From the NCBI GenBank assembly GCA_963591565.1, contig CAVAUD010000004.1:1-39356 (forward strand): a stretch of DNA of 39,356 bases, read 5' to 3'. This DNA is from Paratractidigestivibacter sp963591565 (GTDB taxonomy: Bacteria; Actinomycetota; Coriobacteriia; Coriobacteriales; Atopobiaceae). This document shows, piece by piece, positions 14,992 to 23,842 of the stretch. The position numbers and the translations under genes are program-made. Every line of letters begins with the position of its first letter. Position 1 is the first letter of the stretch. The notes under the pieces were generated by a model. It did not search any database. It was not told the DNA's origin and was given only the letters and a program-made list of their open reading frames with translations.

Positions 14992-15540
14992 ATGGGTTTC
15001 ATCGCCGATCCGCTTTACACTCCTGATTACCAGGTCGCAGGCGACGAGGTCGCCGTCTTCGATACGTCTTGCGGCACCATCCGCGTGGCTCTCGACGGAC
15101 AGGGCGCCCCGGTCCACGTCGCCAACTTCTGCGAGTTGGCCATGGGCGGTTTCTATGACGACCTCAAGTTCCACCGCTACGTCCCCGGCTTCGTCATCCA
15201 GGGCGGCTGCCCCAACACGCGCGAGATGACGTCCGAGGAGGTCGCCGCCGGCCGTCTGGGCCCTTACGGCCGTCCCGGCACCGGTGGCCCCGGTTACCGC
15301 ATCAAGGAGGAGTTCTCCTCCAACCCCAACAATTCCCACGTCGACGGCGCGTTGGCCATGGCCCGTTCCATGGACCCCAACTCCGCGGGCTCGCAGTTCT
15401 ACTTCTGCCTGGGCCCCCAGCACAGCCTCGACTCCGGCTACACCGTCTTCGGCACCACGCTGGAGGGCATGGACGTCATCGCGCAGCTGCGCGCCGGCGA
15501 CGTCATCAACTCTATTCGCATCGAGCACGCGGGCGCGTAA
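14992..15540 (+). CDS. Cyclophilin-type peptidyl-prolyl cis-trans isomerase
   Basis: The enzyme speeds proline isomerisation during protein folding. The 182 residues show the cyclophilin core: FHRYVPGFVIQGG near residue 60, a MARSMDPNSAGSQFYFCLG block, and SLDSGYTVFGTTLEGMDV. No signal peptide or lipobox is seen, so it is expected in the cytoplasm. ATG 14992 follows TTGGAGGGG. It heads the cluster leading into a TPR membrane protein and mreB, 33 bases ahead of the next gene. A specific role in folding cell-wall machinery is possible but not shown. Confidence 0.93.
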   Translation: MGFIADPLYTPDYQVAGDEVAVFDTSCGTIRVALDGQGAPVHVANFCELAMGGFYDDLKFHRYVPGFVIQGGCPNTREMTSEEVAAGRLGPYGRPGTGGPGYRIKEEFSSNPNNSHVDGALAMARSMDPNSAGSQFYFCLGPQHSLDSGYTVFGTTLEGMDVIAQLRAGDVINSIRIEHAGA

Positions 15541-15573
15541 CTCCTCGCGCCTGCCCTTACATCGGAGGGTACC

Positions 15574-16863
15574 GTGAACCAGCAGGCATTTGAATCGGGC
15601 AAGGCCGCCTACCAGTCCGGCGACTGGTTCGGCGCCGTCACCCAGCTTTCGGCTGCCAAGCAGCCCGGCGAGTCCGTGGGAGCGATCGACCACCTCATCG
15701 GCAACGCCTACATGAAGCTCGGCCAGTTCGCCAACGCGGCCGCCGCCTACCAGTCTGCCCTGGCAGACACGTCCTACGGCAAGCGCGGGGCCTTGAGCTG
15801 CAACCGCGGCCGCGCCCTTCTCGCCGCCGGCATGACGCAGGACGCCATCGCCGCCTTGACCGAGGCCGTCCAGGACAGCTCCTATGCGACGCCTTACAAG
15901 GCCTACCTGGCTCTTGGCAGCGCATACGAGAAGATCGGCGACGTGCGCAACGCCGGCACCGCATACCGCAGCGCCGCCATCGACGAGTCCAACCCCTCGC
16001 CCTCCGGCGCGCTTTCGAGCCTGGGCAGCTGCTTCATGCGCCTTGGCCGCTCGGTCGACGCCATCGAGGCCTACCGCACCGCCCTTGACTTCACGACGCC
16101 GCTCGAGAGCCAGGCGCAGATCTACTGCGACCTTGCCATGGCCTACGTCGCGGCAAACCGCATGTCCGAGGCCGTGGACGCCTTCGCCCACGCCACGTCC
16201 GACCCCGCCTTTAGGCTTTCTCCCGAGGCGCAGGCCTCCTACGACGCCGCACGCCGCGCGCTTGCCGCCGTCGCTTCCAAGCGCCCCTCCGAGACCGACG
16301 CCTTCCTCGAGGCCGCCGGTTACGGCAACGGCTTCTCCGACCCGCTTGACCCCACCGGGGCCTCTGGCGAGCTTATTCCTTCTGCCGAGGACACCGGCTT
16401 CTTCTCGGTCACCGAGGAGGACATCATGGCCGCCGACCGCAAGGACCGCAAGTCCAAGCGCAAGCACCGCCACACGGGCCTCAAGGTCTTCATCGTCATC
16501 TTGATCCTGCTCATCGCGGTCGTGGGCGCCGGCATCTTCGCCTACACCAAGGGCTACGGCTGGCCCACCCAGGAGTCCGTCGTCTCGAGCGTCTTCGAGA
16601 CCGCCAACAACGGCGGCGACATCGCGCCCTACGTCGCGAGCTCCGCGACCGGCCAGCTTCAGTCCATGAGCGACTCCTTGGTCAAGGGCTCCACGCCCGA
16701 GGTCAAGGGCATCGACCGCTCGATGACCGAGTCCACGGTCTACGTCACCGCCAAGCTTTCCCAGGGCGGCGAGCAGGACTACACCATCAAGATGGTCCGC
16801 GACGGCATCTCTTGGAAGGTCTCCTCGCTCGAGACCACCTACACTTCGCAATCCTCTAACTAA
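15574..16863 (+). CDS. TPR-repeat membrane protein upstream of mreB
   Basis: The 429-residue protein has an N-terminal array of tetratricopeptide-like helical pairs (about residues 1-235), for example AIDHLIGNAYMKLGQFANAA and LALGSAYEKIGDVRNAG. An acidic spacer and a very basic patch (DRKDRKSKRKHRH) follow, then one transmembrane helix (about 308-328) and a short C-terminal domain predicted outside the cell. The positive patch before the helix supports TPRs inside and the C-terminus outside. GTG 15574 has GGAGGG just upstream. It sits 16 bases before mreB, so it may be a scaffold for the MreB elongation complex, but no family assignment or function is claimed. Confidence 0.82.
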   Translation: MNQQAFESGKAAYQSGDWFGAVTQLSAAKQPGESVGAIDHLIGNAYMKLGQFANAAAAYQSALADTSYGKRGALSCNRGRALLAAGMTQDAIAALTEAVQDSSYATPYKAYLALGSAYEKIGDVRNAGTAYRSAAIDESNPSPSGALSSLGSCFMRLGRSVDAIEAYRTALDFTTPLESQAQIYCDLAMAYVAANRMSEAVDAFAHATSDPAFRLSPEAQASYDAARRALAAVASKRPSETDAFLEAAGYGNGFSDPLDPTGASGELIPSAEDTGFFSVTEEDIMAADRKDRKSKRKHRHTGLKVFIVILILLIAVVGAGIFAYTKGYGWPTQESVVSSVFETANNGGDIAPYVASSATGQLQSMSDSLVKGSTPEVKGIDRSMTESTVYVTAKLSQGGEQDYTIKMVRDGISWKVSSLETTYTSQSSN

Positions 16864-16879
16864 GGGACTGTTCTGACCT

Positions 16880-17923
16880 ATGTCTTTTCTCGACTCATTA
16901 TTCGGTGAATACGGCGGCGACTTGGCCATCGACCTGGGCACCGCCAACACGCTCGTGGCCGTGCGCGGCGAGGGCATCGTCATCAACGAGCCTTCCGTCG
17001 TCGCCATCGACAAAAGCGAGAGCCGCGTTCTGGCCGTCGGCGCCGATGCAAAGCGCATGATAGGCCGTACGCCCGGCTCCATCATCGCCGAGCGCCCCCT
17101 GAAGGACGGCGTCATCGCCGACTTCGACGTCACCGAGGTCATGCTTCGCTACTTCATCGAGAAGGCCCGCGAGCGCCGCTACCCCTGGAGCCCGCGCCCC
17201 AGGGTCGTCGTCTGCGTCCCCTCGGGCGTCACCTCCGTCGAGAAGCGCGCCGTGTTCGAGGCCACCATCCAGGCGGGCGCTCGCCAGGCGTACCTCATCG
17301 AGGAGCCCATGGCTGCCGCTATCGGCGCGGACCTTCCCATCGAGGACCCGACGGGCTCGATGGTCGTCGACATCGGCGGCGGCACCACCGAGGTCGCCGT
17401 TATCTCGATGGGCGGCATCGTCGTCTCGCAGTCCATCAGGACCGCCGGCGACGAGTTCGACGCCACCATCCTGCAGCACGTGCGCGACGCCTACAACCTT
17501 TCCATCGGTGAGCGCACGGCCGAGGACATCAAGATCAAGGTCGGCTCGGCCGCGCCCTTGGCCGAGGAGCTCGACGTCGAGGTCAACGGCCGCGACGTCA
17601 TGAGCGGCCTGCCCAAGACCGTGCGCATCGAGAGCGAGGAGATCCGCCGCGCCCTCGACCGCCCCCTGGACGAGGTCACCAAGGCCGTCAAGGACGCGCT
17701 CGACGTTACCCCGCCCGACCTTGCCTCCGACCTTATGTACTACGGCATCCTCTTGACGGGTGGCGGCGGCATGCTGCGCGGCCTTGACCAGCGCCTTCGC
17801 GAGGAGACGGGCGTGCCCGTCAACGTCAGCCCCACGGCGCTCGAAAACGTCGTCAACGGCTGCGCCAAGGTGCTTGAGGCCAACGCCTTGTCCGGCGGCT
17901 TTGTTCAGAGCACGGGTCAGTAA
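16880..17923 (+). CDS. mreB: Rod shape-determining protein MreB (actin homologue)
   Basis: MreB forms membrane-associated filaments that guide lateral wall synthesis. The 347 residues are typical. The actin-fold nucleotide motifs are present: phosphate 1 DLGTANTLV (about 18-26), phosphate 2 VDIGGGTTEVAVIS, and the adenosine motif LTGGGGMLRGLDQRL. The N-terminal MSFLDSLFGEYG segment could be the membrane-contacting amphipathic part. The start at ATG 16880 has only a distant AAGGGA, so coupling to the upstream TPR gene is likely. It is followed after 2 bases by mreC. Confidence 0.97.
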   Translation: MSFLDSLFGEYGGDLAIDLGTANTLVAVRGEGIVINEPSVVAIDKSESRVLAVGADAKRMIGRTPGSIIAERPLKDGVIADFDVTEVMLRYFIEKARERRYPWSPRPRVVVCVPSGVTSVEKRAVFEATIQAGARQAYLIEEPMAAAIGADLPIEDPTGSMVVDIGGGTTEVAVISMGGIVVSQSIRTAGDEFDATILQHVRDAYNLSIGERTAEDIKIKVGSAAPLAEELDVEVNGRDVMSGLPKTVRIESEEIRRALDRPLDEVTKAVKDALDVTPPDLASDLMYYGILLTGGGGMLRGLDQRLREETGVPVNVSPTALENVVNGCAKVLEANALSGGFVQSTGQ

Positions 17924-17925
17924 AC

Positions 17926-18903
17926 GTGGCTTTGTCTACGCCTGGCCGGCACAACGCGCCGACCTTAGGGAACAACAACACAAGCGGAGGCGGCAAGCAG
18001 CTCATTGTCTGCGTTGCTGTCTCTCTTGTTATATTCACGGTGAGCTGCCGCATGGGTTCGTCGAGCCCCCTTGAGCTGGTGCGCGGGGCCTTCCAGACCG
18101 TCGCCTCGCCCGTGCGCTACCTGGGCTCGACCGTCTCGGCTCCCTTCCAGGGCCTTGGCAACATCATCACGAACCTCACCACCGACCAGCAGACCTTGTC
18201 AGATCTGCAGGCCGAGAACGAGCGTCTCCAGGCGAGAAACGCCGAGCTCGAGGAGGCCGAGCAGACCGCCTCGCGTCTCCAGAGCCTTCTTGATTTGCAG
18301 GACAGCTATAGCCTGCAGTCGACGGCGGCCCGCATCATCTCGAGCTCGAGCGACTCGTGGACCTCGACCGTGACGATCGACAAGGGCTCTACCTCGGGTC
18401 TCACCGTCGGCATGCCCATCATGGCCTCGAACGGCGTTATCGGCCAGATCATCCAGTGCAACCCCACGACCTCGGTCGTTCGCTTGGTCAAGGACGAGTC
18501 CTCGTCCATCTCGGCCATGGTGCAGTCGAGCCGCGCCCAGGGCATGCTCACGGGGTCCGCCACCGGTCAGATTACCCTCGAGCTTATCCGCACCGGCCAG
18601 AGCGTCGAGGTCGGCGACGTCGTCGTCACGAGCGGCTTGGGCGGCGTCTTTCCCAAGGGCCTGCCCCTGGGACGCGTGACCTCGGTCGAGAACAACCCAG
18701 GCGCGCTTTACCTCGACATCGTCGTCGAGCCTTTCGCGCGCACCGAGAACAACGAGGAGATTTTGGTCATCACCTCGCTCACCGAGGGCCAGGAGGCCTC
18801 CGCTGAGGACATCGCCGCCGCCGACGCGCAGGAAAACGCCGGCAAGACCACCTCTGCCGATGCGTCCGCGACCACGGACGGCTCGGCATCCACCACGGAA
18901 TAG
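17926..18903 (+). CDS. mreC: Rod shape-determining protein MreC
   Basis: MreC is a bitopic protein that links MreB filaments to the wall synthases outside the membrane. One transmembrane helix (about residues 24-42) is followed by a coiled coil (about 82-125, with LQAENERLQARNAELEEAEQ). The beta-barrel domains come next, including VDVVVTSGLGGVFPKGLPLG-like sequence typical of the family. The C-terminal 40 residues are Ala/Ser/Thr-rich and low complexity. The start is GTG 17926, just after the mreB stop, with little ribosome-site sequence, pointing to translational coupling. Length (325) is slightly long because of the tail. Confidence 0.94.
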   Translation: MALSTPGRHNAPTLGNNNTSGGGKQLIVCVAVSLVIFTVSCRMGSSSPLELVRGAFQTVASPVRYLGSTVSAPFQGLGNIITNLTTDQQTLSDLQAENERLQARNAELEEAEQTASRLQSLLDLQDSYSLQSTAARIISSSSDSWTSTVTIDKGSTSGLTVGMPIMASNGVIGQIIQCNPTTSVVRLVKDESSSISAMVQSSRAQGMLTGSATGQITLELIRTGQSVEVGDVVVTSGLGGVFPKGLPLGRVTSVENNPGALYLDIVVEPFARTENNEEILVITSLTEGQEASAEDIAAADAQENAGKTTSADASATTDGSASTTE

Positions 18904-18918
18904 GACGGGTCCTCACCC

Positions 18919-19464
18919 ATGCAGATAGCCGATAAACACAGGGACTTCAAGGGCACGGCGATTCTCGCCGTCGTCTGTCTCGTCTTGCAGCTGGCGCTCG
19001 CGCCCAACATCGGCCTGGGAAACGGCCGCGCCAACTTCGCGCTGGTCTTCTCCGCGTGCTTCGCCATGACGCAAGGCGGGCCGCGCTCTGTCGTCGTCGG
19101 CTTCTTCTCGGGCCTCATCTTCGACCTCTCGGGCACCACGCCGATCGGCCTTATGGCGTTTTGCCTCACCGTCTCGAGCTATTTCCTTGGCGCCGAGGCG
19201 CGCAACCGCATGTCGGGCGACTTCGGTGGTGCCGTGATTCTGGCAGCGCTTGCGTCCTTGGGCACAAGCCTTGTCTACTGCCTCGGCATGTTCTTTGTGG
19301 GCCAGACGTCGTCCTTCGTCGACGCGGTCGTCCTGCGCGCGCTGCCGATGGCGCTTCTTACCCTCATCTTCTTCCTGCCGTTTGCCTATTACTACTCCCG
19401 CATCCGCACCTCGGGCCCCAACCTGGGCGCGGGCGGCGGCCACTTCTCTAAGCGGGGCCTGTAG
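18919..19464 (+). CDS. mreD: Rod shape-determining protein MreD
   Basis: This 181-residue integral membrane protein of the elongasome has about five hydrophobic segments. It carries the family-type motif around GFFSGLIFDLSGTTPIGLMA, where the conserved G-x-x-D-x-x-x region is recognisable. It follows mreC by 15 bases and precedes the PBP2 gene by 6 bases, the normal mreBCD-mrdA-rodA order. MreD sequences diverge strongly, so context carries part of the call. Confidence 0.9.
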   Translation: MQIADKHRDFKGTAILAVVCLVLQLALAPNIGLGNGRANFALVFSACFAMTQGGPRSVVVGFFSGLIFDLSGTTPIGLMAFCLTVSSYFLGAEARNRMSGDFGGAVILAALASLGTSLVYCLGMFFVGQTSSFVDAVVLRALPMALLTLIFFLPFAYYYSRIRTSGPNLGAGGGHFSKRGL

Positions 19465-19470
19465 TCGCAC

Positions 19471-21504
19471 ATGGACCTCTCGCTCGTCATCATCATCGTT
19501 TGCGTCGTTTTGGCGGCGGTGCTTCTCGCCCTGTTCTTTGTCTTTGGCAGGGAAGAGGCGCACTTCACGCTGGACATCGGCGGCGGAGCCCCGCGTGCGG
19601 CGGGCGGCTCCGACGAATCCGGCGAGAAGAGCATCTCGTCTCGCCTCGTGGGCTTTGGTGTCGTCATCGGCGGCGTCTTCGCGGCCCTGGTCGCGCGCCT
19701 GTGGTCGATGCAGCTCGTCTCGAGCGACGAGTACGCCGAGCTCGCCGAGTCAAACCGCACCCGCACCGTCACGACGGCCGCCCCGCGCGGCCGCATCCTC
19801 GACCGCAACGGCAAGGAGATCGTGACCAACCGCCCGTGCCTTACCGTCACCGCGACCTCCGACGTCGTGGACGACGAGATCGAGATGACCCTGCTCGGCA
19901 ACCTGATCGGCATGCCTATGCAGGCCGTTCGCCGCAAGATCCAGGACACCTCGCAGGGCGCCCAGAGCGCGCGCACCGTCTCGGTCGACGTCTCGCGCCG
20001 CGTCGTGGCCTACATCGGCGAGCATCCCGCGCTTTTCTCCGGCGTGTCGGTGGAGGAGAGGACCCAGCGCAGCTACCCCATGGGATCTCTTGCCGCCCAC
20101 GTCGTGGGATACACGGGCACCGTCACGGCCGAGCAGCTCAAGTCCAACTCCGATGACGACGACGCCGTCCAGTACAAATCCGGCGACGTCGTGGGCCAAT
20201 CCGGCGTCGAGCTCATGTACGAGAGCGTGCTTCAGGGCATCCGCGGCGAGCAGACCGTCTACGTCGACGCGAGCGGCAACGTGCTCGATACCTCGACGAC
20301 GATCGACCCGCAAAGCGGCAGCGACCTCTATCTCACCATCGACGCCGATGTCCAGGCCGCGGCCGAGGCCTCGCTCGAGAAGATCGTCAACATGTGCAAA
20401 GAATCCGGCTACGACTGCACAGGCGGCTCCTGCGTGGCCGTCGACTGCACGAACGGCGAGGTCATTTGCCTGGCGAGCTACCCCACGTACTCGCCCAACA
20501 TCTTCGTTGGCGGCATCTCGTCTGCCGACTGGTCGGCCTTGCAGGACGAGAACGCCAACTACCCGCTGATGAACCGTGCCATCGCCGGTCAGTATCCGTC
20601 TGGCTCGACCATCAAAGCCTTAACTACTTTCGCGGGTCTCGACTACGGCATCGTCAGCACCGACTCGTCTTATTACTGCACCGGTTGGTGGACCGGCTTC
20701 GGCGAGAACTACGGCATGAAGTGCTGGCTCACCTACGGCCACGGCGCCGTGAACCTCTCGACCGGCCTCACCAACTCCTGCGACATCGTCTACTACGAGA
20801 TCGGCAAGGGCTTCTTCTACTCCGAGAACAGCGAGGGCCTGCAGGAGACCTTCCGCCGCTACGGCCTGGGATCGACCACCGGCATCGACCTGCCCGGCGA
20901 GGCCTCGGGCCGCGTGCCTGACGCCGAGTGGAAGTGGAACTACTTCTCCTATCTGCCCGACGACCAGCGCTCCTGGCAAGGCGGCGAGAACTGCAACATC
21001 GCGATCGGCCAGGGCGATCTTCTCGTCACGGTGCTTCAGATGGTGCAGGCGTATTGCTCCATCGCCAACCAGGGCCCCGTTTACAAGCCGCACGTCATGA
21101 AGAGCGTCAAGAGCCGCCTGGGCTCGGGCTCGGTCATCGACTACAGCGTCTCTGAGGTGCGAAACGTCGAGGAGAACCAGGTCTATCGCGACATCGTGAA
21201 GTCCGGCCTGTACGGCGTGGTCTACGAGGAGTCGGCGAGCCAGGCCGTCCACTGGACGAACCTCGACGTCACCGTCAACGGCAAGACGGGCACGGCCGAG
21301 CAGACCACCAAGGGAGACCCCTTGGGCTGGTTCGTGGGCTATGCCCCGGCGGATAACCCCAAGTACGTCGTGGGCGCCAACGTCGACGGCGTCTCGGCGG
21401 GCGCGACCTCGGGCATGTTCGTGGTGCGCGACATCTTGGGCCAGATCTATGGCCAGCCCGACGACGTCGACCAGACCATCGGATCATCCTCTACGAGAGA
21501 CTAG
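19471..21504 (+). CDS. mrdA: Penicillin-binding protein 2, elongation-specific transpeptidase
   Basis: This class B PBP crosslinks lateral peptidoglycan together with RodA. The dimerisation region has APRGRILDRNG (about 104-114). The transpeptidase domain carries SxxK as STIK (Ser379-Lys382), a second motif SCD (436-438), and KTGTAEQ (605-611). The SxD form of the second motif also occurs in other PBP2 proteins. Unusually there are two hydrophobic segments at the N-terminus (about 5-25 and 59-83) where one is normal. The 30-residue link between them has basic residues next to the second, consistent with N-out, link inside, catalytic domain outside. Length is 677. The ribosome site is weak; it starts 6 bases after mreD. 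Confidence 0.95.
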   Translation: MDLSLVIIIVCVVLAAVLLALFFVFGREEAHFTLDIGGGAPRAAGGSDESGEKSISSRLVGFGVVIGGVFAALVARLWSMQLVSSDEYAELAESNRTRTVTTAAPRGRILDRNGKEIVTNRPCLTVTATSDVVDDEIEMTLLGNLIGMPMQAVRRKIQDTSQGAQSARTVSVDVSRRVVAYIGEHPALFSGVSVEERTQRSYPMGSLAAHVVGYTGTVTAEQLKSNSDDDDAVQYKSGDVVGQSGVELMYESVLQGIRGEQTVYVDASGNVLDTSTTIDPQSGSDLYLTIDADVQAAAEASLEKIVNMCKESGYDCTGGSCVAVDCTNGEVICLASYPTYSPNIFVGGISSADWSALQDENANYPLMNRAIAGQYPSGSTIKALTTFAGLDYGIVSTDSSYYCTGWWTGFGENYGMKCWLTYGHGAVNLSTGLTNSCDIVYYEIGKGFFYSENSEGLQETFRRYGLGSTTGIDLPGEASGRVPDAEWKWNYFSYLPDDQRSWQGGENCNIAIGQGDLLVTVLQMVQAYCSIANQGPVYKPHVMKSVKSRLGSGSVIDYSVSEVRNVEENQVYRDIVKSGLYGVVYEESASQAVHWTNLDVTVNGKTGTAEQTTKGDPLGWFVGYAPADNPKYVVGANVDGVSAGATSGMFVVRDILGQIYGQPDDVDQTIGSSSTRD

Positions 21505-21532
21505 GCGAGATAAGAAAGGAGGTGCCGAGGCT

Positions 21533-22753
21533 ATGGCACAGGAAATGACGGGCGTGGGCACCGCGCAGGGCTTCTTCTCGTCCATGGGAAACCGCGGCAC
21601 CTCGCGCGGGCCCGCCCATTCAAGCGTCAAGAAGAAGACGGGCTTCTCGTCTAAGCTCTACTTCTCGCAGCTCATCCCGGCGGCGCTTCTCGTCATCATG
21701 GGCACCGTCACCATTTGGTCGGCCTCCCTCACGATCGACGAGGCCAACTTCATGAGCCATCTCTTTGGTATCGCCCTGGGTCTTGTGGGCGCGGCGATCG
21801 TGTGGCGCTACGACTACCGCAATTTCGCGAACCTCACGACGGCGCTTCTCATCTTCGACTGCATTCTCATGGTGATGCCGCATATTCCGGGCCTGGGCGT
21901 CTCGGCCAAGGGCATGACGGGCTGGGTGCAGATCCCGCTTATTCGCTTTAGGTTCCAGCCGTCCGAGCCCTCGAAGATCGTGACGATTCTCCTCATGGCG
22001 TCGGCGTGTGCCCAGTACAACGGCAAGATCGAGACCTTTACCGATTACGCCAAGCTCTGCGGCACGCTTCTTTTGCCCCTGGGCCTGCTCGTCGTGACCG
22101 ACCTGGGAACGTCGCTCGTCATCTTGTTCCTTGGCGCCACGGTCATCATCTGCAGCGGCGCGCCCATGAAATGGGTCCTGCCCACGATCGGTCTGATTGT
22201 GGGCGTGGTCACGATAGTCGTCGTCACGTCGCTGACGGACGGTCTGCCGCATATTCTCAAGGAATACCAGCTCAAGCGCCTGATCGTCTTCGTCGACTCG
22301 TCTGTCGACCCAACAGGGGACGGCTATAACCTGCAACAGGCAAAGATCGCCGTCGGCTCGGGAGGTTTTTTGGGCAAGGGCATCGGCAACGCGACGCAGG
22401 CGGGCACCGGCTTTTTGCCCGAGGCCCACACCGACTTCGTCTTCGCGCTTTTTAGCGAGGAGTTCGGCTTCCTTGGCGCGATGGTGCTTCTCGCCGTCTT
22501 TGCCTGGATGATCTTCGCGACCCTGCTTTTGGCCATGAAGCTCGACAATCCCTTTGGCAAGCTGGTCTTGGTCGGGTGCGCCGCGATGTGGCTTTTCCAG
22601 GTGCTCGAGAATATCGGCATGTGCATCGGTATCATGCCGATTACCGGCATCCCCCTGCCTTTCATCAGCTACGGATCGTCCTCGATGGTTTCGCAGCTCG
22701 CCGCGGTGGGTATGGTTCAATCGGTATGGAGACACAGGCAAAGGGCCGCATAA
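21533..22753 (+). CDS. rodA: RodA peptidoglycan glycosyltransferase (SEDS family)
   Basis: This polytopic enzyme polymerises lipid II into glycan strands, working as a pair with the PBP2 encoded just upstream. The 406 residues show the SEDS pattern: PSEPSKI, a GYNLQQAKIAVGSGGFLGKG loop, EAHTDFVFALFSEEFGFLGA, and the C-terminal signature IPLPFISYGSSS. A roughly 45-residue hydrophilic N-terminal tail precedes the first membrane segment. ATG 21533 is fixed by a strong ribosome site, AAAGGAGGTG at 21516-21525. RodA rather than FtsW is chosen from its place after mrdA. Confidence 0.95.
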   Translation: MAQEMTGVGTAQGFFSSMGNRGTSRGPAHSSVKKKTGFSSKLYFSQLIPAALLVIMGTVTIWSASLTIDEANFMSHLFGIALGLVGAAIVWRYDYRNFANLTTALLIFDCILMVMPHIPGLGVSAKGMTGWVQIPLIRFRFQPSEPSKIVTILLMASACAQYNGKIETFTDYAKLCGTLLLPLGLLVVTDLGTSLVILFLGATVIICSGAPMKWVLPTIGLIVGVVTIVVVTSLTDGLPHILKEYQLKRLIVFVDSSVDPTGDGYNLQQAKIAVGSGGFLGKGIGNATQAGTGFLPEAHTDFVFALFSEEFGFLGAMVLLAVFAWMIFATLLLAMKLDNPFGKLVLVGCAAMWLFQVLENIGMCIGIMPITGIPLPFISYGSSSMVSQLAAVGMVQSVWRHRQRAA

Positions 22754-22781
22754 GCCCCGCCTTTAGGAAGGATATTTGCGC

Positions 22782-23786
22782 ATGGCTCGAAACAAGAGTG
22801 GTGCTAGGAAGGGCTCGGTCTTTTCTGTGGCCAGCGTCGTCGACGCCGTGGCCTCGGCGCGCGACAGCTTTCGCAGCGCCGACGAGCCGCTGCTGATCCG
22901 CGTTCACGTCGACCCTGGCTGTCCCCGAGAGGTCGCGCTGGCCATAAAGGCCGCCCTTGTGCCCAACAAGCCGCAGGTCACGGTTGAAGTTCGCGGACTT
23001 TCCCTCTACCCGGGCGACGCCTCCGACTGCGACCTGGTGCTTCTTCTCGCCGCGCCCGACTGCGCGGAGTGCGTGAAGCTTGCCCGCGGTTACGCGCGCG
23101 TGGGGACCGCCTGCGCCCTGGTCGTCGAGTCTGCCGTCGACATCCCGTCCTTGGGCCTGCCCGAGGAGCAACAGGCGCTCGTCGGCTGCGTCGCCGCCTC
23201 CTCGCCCGAGGCGCTTTTGCCCAAGCTGGCCTGCTGGATGGTCTCTGCAACCGAGAAGGGCGTCGCCGTCGCCGCGGCGCTCCCGTTTTGCCGAAAGGCC
23301 GAGGTCGAGTCGCTCGTGACCGAGTGCGCGTTGGAAAACGCCGTCATTGGCGCCGTCGGCTTTGTGCCGGGCGGCGACTTCACGGTCATGACCGCGAACC
23401 AGGCCAAGATGGCCTTTGACATCGCGGGCGCTTACGGCATGACGGTTACGTTTGACCGCGCGCTCGAGATCGCGGGCGTCGTGGCGGCCGGCCTTGGCTA
23501 TCGCACGCTGGCCCGCACCTTCGCGGGCTTCGTGCCTGGTTTTGGCTGGGTGCTCAAGGCGGGGATCGGCTACGCCGGTACCGTGACCACGGCAAAGGCC
23601 CTCGAGAACTGGCTCACCCGTGACGAGCGTAAGAAGACCGGGCCTGTCCCTGCTCCCGTGCCGGCCGACGCCGTGGCCCAGCTGCCCGTGAAGGTCGGCT
23701 CGCCGCATAAGGCAAGGGCCGCCAAGGCCGCGGCTCCTAAGGCCCAGGCCGAGAAACCCGAGGCCATCGAGTATCTCACTCTGTAG
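22782..23786 (+). CDS. DUF697-containing protein with degenerate GTPase-like N-terminus
   Basis: The 334-residue protein has a C-terminal half (about residues 185-280) that matches the DUF697 type often attached to small GTPases of the Era/YcjF sort. It contains GAVGFVPGGDFTVMTANQAK, a repeated FVPGFGWVLKAGIGYAGTV-like segment, and weakly hydrophobic helices. The N-terminal half resembles an alpha/beta nucleotide-binding fold (DLVLLLAAPDC) but lacks any GxxxxGKS P-loop, so GTP hydrolysis is unlikely. The tail is Ala/Pro/Lys-rich. ATG 22782 is preceded at 10 bases by AGGAAGG; a TTG at 22776 is possible. It lies 28 bases after rodA in the same run of genes. Function is unknown. Confidence 0.78.
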   Translation: MARNKSGARKGSVFSVASVVDAVASARDSFRSADEPLLIRVHVDPGCPREVALAIKAALVPNKPQVTVEVRGLSLYPGDASDCDLVLLLAAPDCAECVKLARGYARVGTACALVVESAVDIPSLGLPEEQQALVGCVAASSPEALLPKLACWMVSATEKGVAVAAALPFCRKAEVESLVTECALENAVIGAVGFVPGGDFTVMTANQAKMAFDIAGAYGMTVTFDRALEIAGVVAAGLGYRTLARTFAGFVPGFGWVLKAGIGYAGTVTTAKALENWLTRDERKKTGPVPAPVPADAVAQLPVKVGSPHKARAAKAAAPKAQAEKPEAIEYLTL

Positions 23787-23842
23787 TTTCTCGCCAACAA
23801 AACAGCGTTTTAAACCCCTGACCCGAAAGGAGCCCGCGCACC

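Noticed and set aside
14938..17142. Very long open frame on the minus strand opposite the cyclophilin, TPR and mreB genes
   Set aside because: It is antisense to three genes with clear family motifs, has no recognisable domain, and its composition is that expected from GC-rich third positions of the real genes.
20776..20784. PBP2 second active-site motif reads SCD instead of SxN, suggesting a dead enzyme
   Set aside because: An SxD form is known in other active PBP2 proteins, and the STIK and KTG motifs are intact.
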